DNA of 15,083 bases from DYTH01 sp964552725 (GTDB taxonomy: Bacteria > Desulfobacterota > Syntrophia > Syntrophales > UBA5619), in contig CAZKHU010000073.1 in NCBI GenBank assembly GCA_964552725.1, forward strand, positions 1 to 15,083, written 5' to 3'. Both the position numbers and the translations under genes were made by a program. Positions 1-7,118 of the stretch are shown one piece after another (position 1 is the first letter of the stretch; each line of letters begins with the position of its first letter). The notes beneath the pieces are model-generated. The model searched no databases. It was not told where the DNA came from and worked only from the letters and a program-made list of their open reading frames with translations.

Positions 1-246
1 CCGGTAATGAGAAATAAAATCGGTTACAATGGCTTGCAGCCCATAGCGAAAAGGGTTCCCGCCTTTCTTAATAATAAAGCTTAGCGTTATTTCGCGATTT
101 AAATTATATTTGTTAAGCGGCGGCGCGGTCTGGGCAATAATGATCCGGCGGTCAAGCACGTCATAAGCGATGGACTTCATACGTCTGTCCTCATCTAAAA
201 CATCGAGGGACATCCCCGGTCTGATTGCCGTTTTGCCTTGTTCCAT
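1..246 (-). CDS. PilZ-type (PilZN/YcgR-like) protein, N-terminal fragment
   Basis: This is an open reading frame on the minus strand that begins with ATG at 246 and runs off the left edge after 82 codons without a stop. It is too close to the edge for its C-terminal part to be seen. The product starts MEQGKTAIRPGMSLDVLDED and continues with alternating hydrophobic strands (YDVLDRRIIIAQTAPPL, REITLSFII, RYGLQAIVTDFI). This resembles the beta-barrel N-terminal domain (PilZN/YcgR-N) that precedes a cyclic-di-GMP-binding PilZ domain in many Desulfobacterota proteins. If so, the missing part would carry the RxxxR and DxSxxG c-di-GMP motifs, and the protein would link c-di-GMP to motility or surface behaviour. 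It is divergent from the flavin-binding gene at 413. The ribosome binding site is weak (GATAAAG about 7 bases upstream). Assignment rests on pattern recognition of a short fragment. Confidence 0.6.
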   Translation of the reverse strand, partial: MEQGKTAIRPGMSLDVLDEDRRMKSIAYDVLDRRIIIAQTAPPLNKYNLNREITLSFIIKKGGNPFRYGLQAIVTDFISHYR

Positions 247-319
247 AGGACTTTATCTTATCAATTGCCGCCAAAGTTGCTGTTGCAAGTTTTTTAAAAA
301 CGGGAGATGAAAGCGCCCG

Positions 320-347
320 TTGATCATTCCCGCGCCGGGTATATAGA
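320..347 (+). promoter_or_regulatory. candidate sigma70-type promoter for the gene at 413
   Basis: TTGATC at 320-325 and TATAGA at 342-347 are separated by 16 bases, each matching 4 of 6 consensus positions. The pair lies in the 166-bp divergent spacer, about 65 bases upstream of the start at 413, which carries a strong GGAGAAGGG site at 402-410. This is consensus matching only. Confidence 0.35.
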
Positions 348-412
348 GAGAAGAGCCGCCGCCCGTCAAGGAATTTTTTCGTAATTTAACCATCGAAAAC
401 CGGAGAAGGGCC

Positions 413-883
413 ATGAGAAGAACGGACAAGGAAATAACGGATCGAAAGCTTATTGACTCCATTATCCATAAATCCCTCGCCTGCAGAATCGCCATCTGCG
501 AAGACCGAATGCCTTATGTAGTTCCCCTGTCCTTTGGCTACGACGGGAAAAACATTTACCTGCACAGCGCCAAAGAGGGAAAGAAGATTGAAATCCTCAA
601 GGGCAACCCCCGAATTTGCTTTGAATTTGCAACAGACTGCGAAGTTATTGCCACTTCAAAAGCCTGCTCGTTCACCATGCGCTATCAAAGCGTGATCGGA
701 TTCGGAACTGCCCATTTTCTTGAAGATATCGAGGAGAAGATTGCGGGGCTCAGGATCATCATGCGTCAATACACCGATAACCTCGTTGAATTGACCGGGG
801 ATGATCTGAAGAAAATAACCGTTATCAGGGTCGATATCGAACAGATCACAGGCAAACGGTCCGGATTTAATCGCAACGCATGA
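413..883 (+). CDS. pyridoxamine 5'-phosphate oxidase-family (FMN-binding split-barrel) protein
   Basis: This is a 156-residue protein with an excellent ribosome binding site (GGAGAAGGG, 402-410) just upstream of its ATG. It has the layout of small NimA/PNPOx-like split-barrel flavoproteins. An N-terminal helix (KEITDRKLIDSIIHKS) leads into strand pairs with the family pattern 'xxPYVVPLSFGYDGKNIYLHSA' around residues 34-54. A 'KEGKKIEILKGNPRICFEF' segment follows at about 54-73, the region that usually contacts FMN phosphate and the dimer partner. The later stretch SVIGFGTAHFLED matches the strand and turn typical of the fold. Members bind FMN, F420 or heme and act as small reductases or flavin sinks; the substrate cannot be told from sequence. 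It is complete and cytosolic with no signal peptide. The aldehyde ferredoxin oxidoreductase gene follows 120 bp downstream on the same strand, so the two may be co-transcribed. Confidence 0.82.
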   Translation: MRRTDKEITDRKLIDSIIHKSLACRIAICEDRMPYVVPLSFGYDGKNIYLHSAKEGKKIEILKGNPRICFEFATDCEVIATSKACSFTMRYQSVIGFGTAHFLEDIEEKIAGLRIIMRQYTDNLVELTGDDLKKITVIRVDIEQITGKRSGFNRNA

Positions 884-942
884 AGCAGACAGTTTGCAGA
901 GAACCTCGTTTTGTCTGAATTCAGGAAAATTGTTCCTTCGCC

Positions 943-962
943 GCTCGCCAAGGGCGGGCTTT
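943..962 (+). terminator. weak hairpin between the flavoprotein and AOR genes
   Basis: GCTCGCC (943-949) and GGCGGGC (953-959) can pair over seven positions, one of them a G-U wobble, with a three-base loop, followed by only three T residues. It could be a leaky terminator or attenuator. The short T tract makes a strong terminator unlikely. Confidence 0.28.
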
Positions 963-1003
963 CAGGTAAAACATGGTAACAATAAAATTTAAAGGAGAAT
1001 GCC

Positions 1004-2779
1004 GTGTACGGTTTTTTCAATCGTCTTCTAAGAATCGATGTCAGCGAGCTGTCCTTTTCAATCAGGACGCTGTCCGACAGTGAGCTGGAAGAGAATCTCG
1101 GCGGCAAAGGTCTGGGCGCCAAGCTGCTGCTGGAGGAAAACCCGCCCGGCGTCGATCCGCTGGCTCCGGAAAATAACCTGATCATTGCGCTTGGCCCGGC
1201 GACCGATACCCCGGTCTACGGCTCGTGCCGCCACGGGATTTTCACGAAGAGCCCGCAGACCGGGCTTTACTCCGAATCGTATGCGGGGGGCAAAGCTGCT
1301 GAAGTAATCAGTCGAACCGGCTACGACGCGATCATTATCCGAGGCAAGTCACCGGAACCGGTATTTATCGAGATCAGCGATACAACCGTCCGCTTCCATT
1401 CCGCGGCAGATTTGTGGGGCCTGGACACCTACGCCACGGAGGACAGGGTTCTCGAAAAAATCGGCAAAAAACGCGTCGGGGGAACCGCGGAAAGAGCTGC
1501 TGCGCTCGTCATCGGCCCGGCAGGCGAAAATCTGGTTCGATTCGCGGTGATTGAAAACGATTACTGGCGCTCGGCGGGGCGCACCGGCGTCGGGGCGGTA
1601 ATGGGATCGAAGAAGATCAAGGCCCTCTGTTTTCATGGAAATCAAAAACGCCCCCTTGCCTTTCCCGACGAGGCCGCCGCCTTCGCCCGGGAGATCCTGG
1701 AGAAGGGCAAAACCGATGTCGGAGCCGCCAAATACCGGAAGCTGGGAACGCCGATGATGGTGGAGGTCTTGAACAAGGCGCAGGCGTTTCCGACCCGGTA
1801 CTGGTCAAAAGGTGTCCTCGACGGCTGGGAGGCGATCAGCGCCGAATCGCTGAACGAACGGTGCGACGTAACCCCGCGGGCCTGCTCCCGCTGTTTTATC
1901 GCCTGCGGCCGGCTGAGCACCGTCAAGGAAGGCCCCCACAAGGGGCTGAAGATCGAAGGACCTGAATATGAAACACTGTACGCCTTTGGAGGCTTGTGTC
2001 TCGTCAAGAGCGTGGAGGAAATCATCTATTTAAACGATATCTGCGACAGGCTGGGAATCGACACGATCACCGCCGGCAATCTGGCCGGCCTGACGATCGA
2101 GGCCGCGCGCCGCGGCAAGATAAAAGGGCAATTTTCTTATGGAGATACCACCGCGATCGCCACACTGCTGGAAAAGATCGCCTATCGCCGGGGAATCGGG
2201 GCGATTCTGGCCGAGGGCATCCGCAATGCCGCCGCCCAGTGGGGGCTGGAGGATATCGCCATCCATGTCAAAGGAATGGAGCCGGCCGGCTACGACCCAC
2301 GGGTATTCAAAGGGATGGGGCTTGCCTACGCCACCTCCGACCGGGGCGCCTGCCACCTGCGTTCCACCTTCTACAAGGCGGAACTGGCAGGAATAATCGC
2401 CCCCGATCAGATCAGCGGCAAGGCGGAATTATTCATTGATTTCGAGGATCGTCTGCTGGTGGCCGATTGCCTGATCACCTGCCGTTTTTATCGTGATCTC
2501 TATTCCTGGAGGGAACTCTCCCGCATCGTGCATATGACAACCGGGCTCTCCTGGGGAAAATATGAGCTGAGCCGGTTTGCCGGCCGCGTTCTCTCCCGCT
2601 GCCGGGAATTCAACCTGCGGGAAGGAATGACGCCGCATGACGATTCACTGCCGGCCCGCTTCCACAACGAGCCCCTCCCGGAGAGCGGCAAAACTGTTTC
2701 GAAAGATGACCTTAACAAAATGATACATGATTACTACAGATTACGTGGGTGGGATGAACGGGGGCTGCCGGATCGTTGA
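1004..2779 (+). CDS. aldehyde ferredoxin oxidoreductase family protein (tungsten-pterin/4Fe-4S)
   Basis: This is a 591-residue protein, a normal length for the family (about 600). The start is GTG at 1004, six bases after AAAGGAG (991-997); no better start is seen. The N-terminal pterin-binding domain shows GGKGLGAKLLLEE (33-45), LGPATDTPVYG (63-73) and TKSPQTGLYSESYAGGK (81-97), followed by GYDAIIIRGKSP. The 4Fe-4S ligands are C294-x2-C297-x3-C301 plus C493 in DCLITCRF (488-495), spaced as in the Pyrococcus enzyme. GPEYET (319-324) and SDRGACHLR (445-453) are further family signatures. Characterised members oxidise aldehydes to acids, or reduce acids, with ferredoxin in the cytosol using a bis-tungstopterin cofactor. 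Members of this branch vary in substrate (aldehyde, formaldehyde, benzoyl-CoA type), and sequence alone does not settle which. The neighbouring flavoprotein may share its transcript. No tungstate transporter, MoaD-like or ferredoxin gene is present in the window. Confidence 0.93.
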   Translation: MYGFFNRLLRIDVSELSFSIRTLSDSELEENLGGKGLGAKLLLEENPPGVDPLAPENNLIIALGPATDTPVYGSCRHGIFTKSPQTGLYSESYAGGKAAEVISRTGYDAIIIRGKSPEPVFIEISDTTVRFHSAADLWGLDTYATEDRVLEKIGKKRVGGTAERAAALVIGPAGENLVRFAVIENDYWRSAGRTGVGAVMGSKKIKALCFHGNQKRPLAFPDEAAAFAREILEKGKTDVGAAKYRKLGTPMMVEVLNKAQAFPTRYWSKGVLDGWEAISAESLNERCDVTPRACSRCFIACGRLSTVKEGPHKGLKIEGPEYETLYAFGGLCLVKSVEEIIYLNDICDRLGIDTITAGNLAGLTIEAARRGKIKGQFSYGDTTAIATLLEKIAYRRGIGAILAEGIRNAAAQWGLEDIAIHVKGMEPAGYDPRVFKGMGLAYATSDRGACHLRSTFYKAELAGIIAPDQISGKAELFIDFEDRLLVADCLITCRFYRDLYSWRELSRIVHMTTGLSWGKYELSRFAGRVLSRCREFNLREGMTPHDDSLPARFHNEPLPESGKTVSKDDLNKMIHDYYRLRGWDERGLPDR

Positions 2780-2890
2780 ATTCGGAATTAACGTCTGACT
2801 GCTTGACAGTCCCAAATAATCCTTGACGAGGGTAATTTTATCTGATTATTTCTACCCGCTTATATTCTATCTTTAACATTTATCTGATCC

Positions 2891-2907
2891 GGCCGGGGGG
2901 CCTTTTT
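2891..2907 (+). terminator. candidate Rho-independent terminator after the AOR gene
   Basis: GGCC (2891-2894), a GGGG loop and GGCC (2899-2902) form a short, fully GC stem followed directly by TTTTT (2903-2907). The four-base-pair stem is short for a terminator, but the position about 110 bases after the AOR stop, on the same strand, fits. Confidence 0.38.
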
Positions 2908-2908
2908 A

Positions 2909-3085
2909 ATGTCGTCTGACCTCGCCTTTCTTACGAATGAGTCCGGAAAAAAATTTTCAACATCGGCGGTCGGCGGACTTCGAGGCGGGCATTGGGTGCG
3001 GATGATAAACAATAAAAGCTACTCAGGCTTATCAATAAACTTGTGCCGGCGATACGGAATAAATCTAATTATTCAAGAGAAATGA
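2909..3085 (+). pseudogene. possible decayed start of a helicase/PLD-type gene (58 codons)
   Basis: An ATG at 2909 opens a 58-codon frame ending in TGA at 3083-3085. The first residues, MSSDLAFLTNESGKKFS, resemble the N-termini of large PLD-domain/SNF2-type helicase proteins, which commonly begin with a pattern like 'xFxTNExGxxLxxRF' and are often found in defense islands. After residue 17 the resemblance stops and the rest looks like non-coding DNA read in frame. There is no ribosome binding site: the ATG follows directly on a hairpin with a T run. I read this as a possible leftover of a larger gene lost by deletion. The alternative is a chance ORF. Confidence 0.25.
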
Positions 3086-3243
3086 CTTTGTTAACTGCAA
3101 TATTCGGAGATTGGATTAAACAATTCTACTAACAATAGACCCTGTCGGAAAAGTTTCATCGCGTTTGCCCTGGGCGCGGCCGACAATGGAAAGCCCTGCC
3201 ATTGAAGTGATAATGACATCAAATTCATCAGTGGTGAACATCT

Positions 3244-4287
3244 ATGCGAAAAAATGAAATCGTACATCGAGATTACGACAATCTTCTCGATCGTGTTGCC
3301 GCCATCTTTGCCCAGGCCAGATCAAGGGCGATTCGGGACATCAATTTGACGCAGGTCACGGCCTATTATGAGATCGGGCGAGAGATCGTTGAATATGAGC
3401 AGGCCGGGAAAAAACGAGCCGGTTATGGTGAAGAGCTTATCGTAAAATTAGCGGAAGACATGACCGGCAGATTTGGCAGGGGTTTTTCAGAAAGAAATCT
3501 CAGAAACATGAGGGGCCTTTATCTTGCGCTGCCAATTCGGCAGACAGTGTCTGCCGAATCTGCAAACCAAGTTGTTTCCCCAGACAATTTTACGCCATTG
3601 CTCCCCTGGTCTCATTACTGTGAGTTGCTGAAAGTGGACGAACCTCTCGCCCGCTCCTTCTATGAAAAAGAGGCTTCTAAAAACAACTGGTCGGTGAGGG
3701 AACTGAGAAGGCAGATAAACGCGATGCTTTTTGAACGTCTGGCGTTGAGCAAGGATTCCCGGGCCGTTATGCGGATGGCAAGGCAGGGACAGATCGTTGA
3801 GCAGCCGGAAGATGCCATCAAAGATCCCTATATCCTGGAATTCTTGAATCTCAAAGAGGAAACGGCCTATACGGAAAATCAACTGGAACAGGCTCTGATC
3901 GACAAGCTTCAGTCATTTCTGTTAGAATTGGGGAAGGGATTTTCTTTCGTGGCCCGCCAGAAGCGGATAACCATCGCCAATCGCCATTATTATATCGACT
4001 TAGTTTTCTATAACCGCCTCCTTCGGTGTTTTGTGCTCATAGACTTGAAAAGAGGAGAATTGGATCACGCCGACGCCGGACAGATGAACTTTTATCTGAA
4101 TTACTATCGGGAAAATGAAAAACAGGCAGACGAGAACGATCCCATCGGCCTGATTCTTTGCGCCGGGAAAGATGACATTTTTGCCAAATATGTCCTGGGA
4201 GGCTTGACCAATAAGGTTTTTGCATCCAAATATAAACTGACATTGCCATCGGAGAAAGAATTACGTCAGAAATTGGGTGACATATAG
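3244..4287 (+). CDS. DUF1016/YhcG-family PDDEXK nuclease
   Basis: This is a 347-residue protein matching the full two-domain layout of the YhcG family. The N-terminal DUF1016-N region (about 10-165) is helical and contains the hallmark AYYEIGREIVEYEQ (40-53), YGEELIVKLAEDM, FSERNLRNMRGLY (81-93) and PWSHYCELL (121-129). The C-terminal domain (about 190-345) is a PDDEXK nuclease fold. Candidate catalytic residues are E215 in ENQLEQALI, D252 in YYIDLVFYN, and D267-x-K269 in VLIDLKRGEL, with Q280 in DAGQMNFYLNYY. All core residues are present, so it is predicted to be active. The start is ATG after an in-frame TGA at 3235-3237, with only a poor ribosome binding site. Homologues sit very often beside type I restriction-modification genes, as here, but their exact role is not established. 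They may add a nuclease activity or act in recombination or DNA repair. Confidence 0.9.
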   Translation: MRKNEIVHRDYDNLLDRVAAIFAQARSRAIRDINLTQVTAYYEIGREIVEYEQAGKKRAGYGEELIVKLAEDMTGRFGRGFSERNLRNMRGLYLALPIRQTVSAESANQVVSPDNFTPLLPWSHYCELLKVDEPLARSFYEKEASKNNWSVRELRRQINAMLFERLALSKDSRAVMRMARQGQIVEQPEDAIKDPYILEFLNLKEETAYTENQLEQALIDKLQSFLLELGKGFSFVARQKRITIANRHYYIDLVFYNRLLRCFVLIDLKRGELDHADAGQMNFYLNYYRENEKQADENDPIGLILCAGKDDIFAKYVLGGLTNKVFASKYKLTLPSEKELRQKLGDI

Positions 4288-4333
4288 CATTGAAAAATAA
4301 TTTTTAGCATACTGAAAAGAACGCTGCGAAGAT

Positions 4334-4519
4334 GTGCCAGAATCAGTTGGCATGCGTCAAAAAAACATAATCAAATTGAGAGAGCCGCTCCGGGAAGGCA
4401 TGACGGAAACGTTTGTGCGCCTGGATCACTTAATGCCGACCGATGGAAAATTCATACAACGATGGCGGCTGCAACTGCATGTAATACCGGAGGAGCTGAT
4501 CGATGACGGGAGGACATGA
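4334..4519 (+). CDS. small hypothetical ORF between the YhcG-type and methyltransferase genes
   Basis: This is a 61-codon frame starting GTG at 4334 (an internal ATG at 4352 is the alternative) and ending in TGA at 4517-4519. The product is charged, with segments such as KLREPLREGMTETFVRLDHL and QLHVIPEELIDDGRT. I do not recognise the family. There is no clear ribosome binding site, transmembrane segment or metal-binding motif. The composition is plausible for a real protein or for the C-terminal tail of a gene that lost its front. It lies on the same strand in the gap before the restriction-modification genes, where small regulators or antitoxin-like genes are sometimes found. It could equally be a chance ORF. 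Confidence 0.3.
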   Translation: MPESVGMRQKNIIKLREPLREGMTETFVRLDHLMPTDGKFIQRWRLQLHVIPEELIDDGRT

Positions 4520-4595
4520 CCATGGGGTATACGCGCTTACCAATCTTTATAAACTGATGCTCGTTCAAGAGATAAACGTCAACGACCTCTTATAG
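4503..4595 (+). CDS. 30-codon ORF just upstream of the methyltransferase gene (doubtful)
   Basis: An ATG at 4503 overlaps the end of the preceding small ORF by 17 bases and opens a 30-codon frame (MTGGHDHGVYALTNLYKLML, then VQEINVNDLL) ending in TAG at 4593-4595, 17 bases before the methyltransferase start. The preceding bases, GGAGGAGCTG at about 4489, give a reasonable ribosome binding site. A short translated leader coupled to the next gene is possible. No homology is recognised. Confidence 0.25.
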   Translation: MTGGHDHGVYALTNLYKLMLVQEINVNDLL

Positions 4596-4612
4596 ATTCA
4601 TAAAGGTAGGAT

Positions 4613-7118
4613 ATGGCCCGATCAACCGTTCATTACGCCGATAACGATACCAACAGTATCCTGAAGAAGCTGCACAACAAGTTAAGACCGGCAGGGACGC
4701 CTGTGCAGCGGGTGGAATACATCATCGAGCTCCTTCTACTCCGGATTTTCGAGGTCAAGCTCAAGCAGGACGACACCTTTCAGAATCTCCGGAAACTTTT
4801 CGAAGAGGATAATTACAGGCTTCTCTTCTCATATCTCCAGAGTCTAACCGGCGAGCAGATCCTGGCCGAACTCAACCAGAAATTTTTCCCGTTCTACGCC
4901 GCCATCATCTCGAAAGCGCGTCACGTGTTTGAGGGAAATCTACCCCAGAAAGTCCAAGATCAACTGGTGCTCATCGAGGAGGTCTTTGCGAATTCCAGTT
5001 TCACAGCCAATGTCAAAGGCGGCATGATGTCGGAGGTGATTGGCCTTATTGCCGAAATTGATGAAAAGAGAATCCTGTCCACGGACCTGCTTGGCGACGC
5101 TATCGAATCGGCCCTATCCGAGACAGGCGGGACAAAGGATATTGGTCTTTACCGTACACCGGATCACATCCGACAGATGATAGTGGCCTTGGTGGATCCT
5201 GACTTTTCAGATGTCATCTTTGATCCTGCTTGCGGGACCGGCGGCTTCCTGTTCGACGCTTTTCAGTATGTCTTGGAAAAGGTAACCCGGGAAAATGAAT
5301 GGCCGGGGATTAAAGCCCATCCTGAACTTCAGGCTTTTTTTCAGCAATACTTCGCGAAAACACCGGCCGATATGCCCACCATGGACGTTGTCAATCCCTT
5401 CTATCGGGCAGGCATCAGCGGAATCGAATACCTGGGCATGATCCGCAAGATGGCGGCAATCAACATGTACATCCGCGGCTTGAACCCGCAAAACATCGAA
5501 CAGGGAGATGCGCTGAAGATGTTTAACCCCGCGGTGGACGGGAATTCCAAATCCGTCGTCATCGCCAATCCGCCCTTCGGCGCCGAGAGGGATCAGCCGG
5601 CCTATCCCAACATCTGGGAAGAGCATTCCAAAGAAACGGAAACGACCATCCTCTTCGTAAAACTGATGTTTGAACTGCTTCAAAAAGGAGGACGTTGCGC
5701 CGTTGTAGTTTCCGAAGGCCTCCTCACCTGGGATCAGAACAGCGCCAAGGCGCTCAGGAAGTTGCTCCTGGAGGATGCAAAACTCCGGGCCGTGATAAGC
5801 CTGCCTCAAGGCGTCTTCGTGAGCAAGGGCGGCCAGGGCGCCAAGACCTCGATCCTCTATTTCGAGAAAGGAGGCCCCACTGACTTTGTCTGGCATTACC
5901 GCGTCGAGAACGACGGCTACAGCATGGGGATGAATCGGAAATCGATCGCGGGGTGCCAGTTTCCAGAGATCATCGATGTTTTTCATCAATACATCCAGCA
6001 AGATAAAATGCCGACCCCATCAGCCAATAGTTACATCATCCCGTCGGAGTGGATAAAGATTCTCGATCCTAGGGTCAAGGAACGAATTCGCAGAGAAACG
6101 CGGACAGCCCTTGAAAACCGGAGCAAGAAGAAACGGGAAGACCTCCTCAAACAACTCGATGAAAAAATCTCCAAGGGCAAGCTCACACAGGCAGATTATC
6201 GGGATAAACTGAAACAATTCAATGATAATCTCGAAAATCAAATCCGTAACGAGATCGCTAAAAATATCGAAAAGGCCCATCTGTATTCCCTTAATCTTCA
6301 GAACTATCTCAGTGACTTGACGGATCGGCAGATCGCTGAATGGAAGAAGGTTTTGAACGACGTCACACTGCACAATGACAGACCTCTTGATCAGCGTTAC
6401 GAAATGCTGCAAACGGCAGACCCGGCCCTTGTCGTACGGATTTTGGCCTCGTTTGATCCGAGATGCGCCCTCCATGTGGATATGGCAAGGGAATACTTCG
6501 CCCGGATGAACGGCGACGATCGGAAAAAGAATGATCATTTAATCAGACTGGATGCCGTTCTCAAGAGCGGCCATGCCTTTCCGAAAGTGGAATTACGGGA
6601 GCTGATTACACCAGCCAATGGAACGATCACCATAGAGGACGACAAGCGATACAAACTCCTGACCTGCAAACTACATGGGCAGGGCGTTGTGTTTCGGGAA
6701 TATTCTCAGGGAGAGGATATCAAGACGAAAACCCAGCAGGTAGTGCGAGAGAATCAACTCCTTGTGGCCGAGATAGACGCCAAAAACGGCGGCTACGGCG
6801 TTGTCCCACCCGATGGAGACGGCGCCATCGTCAGTTCCCATTACTTCCTGTACGACATCGATGCAAAAAAGCTTTTGCCGGAGTATTTGAGCGTCGTACT
6901 TTCAGACAAGCGCGTCGAAGAGCAGGTCCGGGCTTATGTTCGGGGTGCGACGAGTTATGCAGCCATCCGGNNNNNNNNNNNNNNNNNNNNNNNNNNNNNN
7001 NNNNNNNNNNNNNNNNNNNNNNNNNNNNNNNNNNNNNNNNNNNNNNNNNNNNNNNNNNNNNNNNNNNNNNCTGGCGGAAATCTGGGGTGAAAAAACCGAG
7101 GAGAACGGCAATCCATGA
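4613..7118 (+). CDS. hsdM: type I DNA methyltransferase-specificity fusion (HsdM-HsdS half), interrupted by an assembly gap
   Basis: The ATG at 4613 follows AAAGGTAGG. There are 786 codons before the gap at 6971-7070 and a further 15 codons after it. Domains: an HsdM N-terminal helical region (about 10-170); an N6-adenine methyltransferase with LYRTP (179-183), the SAM motif DPACGTGGFL (204-213) and catalytic NPPFG (319-323); a long charged helical linker (about 485-580); and a C-terminal segment (about 655-786) with the features of an HsdS target-recognition domain, ending in RGATSYAAIR. The protein would modify one DNA site and also set specificity, replacing a separate HsdS. After the N run, the frame reading LAEIWGEKTEENGNP and stopping at TGA 7116-7118 is the likely true one, because it overlaps the next start as ATGA. 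The register through the 100 placeholder Ns, ending at 7090, is an artefact. Real length is unknown, probably about 850-900 residues. Confidence 0.88.
6971..7070. other. assembly gap (100 N)
   Basis: Exactly 100 undetermined bases, the usual placeholder for a gap of unknown size. It falls just after the best-recognised part of the specificity domain. A 100-base gap is not a multiple of three, so reading frames cannot be carried across it. Confidence 0.97.

Larger units (their letters stand above)
2780..3243. other. 464-bp spacer between the AOR and YhcG-type genes
   Basis: The spacer is more AT-rich than its neighbours. It holds a small hairpin with GACTG/CAGTC arms (2797-2811), a candidate terminator (2891-2907), a 58-codon plus-strand ORF (2909-3085), a 41-codon minus-strand ORF (3116-3241), and a CAATGG/CCATTG inverted repeat (3184-3204). 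No tRNA or obvious attachment site is seen. It looks like the worn left edge of an accessory island. Confidence 0.5.
4288..4612. other. 325-bp spacer upstream of the methyltransferase fusion
   Basis: The spacer contains an AT-rich stretch (AAAAATAATTTTT near 4292-4304), two small overlapping ORFs described separately, and the ribosome binding site AAAGGTAGG (4602-4610) of the methyltransferase gene. I see no convincing promoter. Confidence 0.4.

Noticed and set aside
973..1070. A MoaD-like start (MVTIKFKGE) at about 973, upstream of the AOR gene
   Set aside because: The frame soon turns into a shifted reading of the AOR gene and stops after about 35 codons, without the C-terminal GG expected of MoaD. 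The resemblance is accidental.
6936..7090. The reading frame continuing through the N run to a stop at 7090 as the end of the methyltransferase
   Set aside because: The 100 Ns are a placeholder and not a multiple of three. The other frame gives a continuous peptide up to a stop that overlaps the hsdR start, which fits better.
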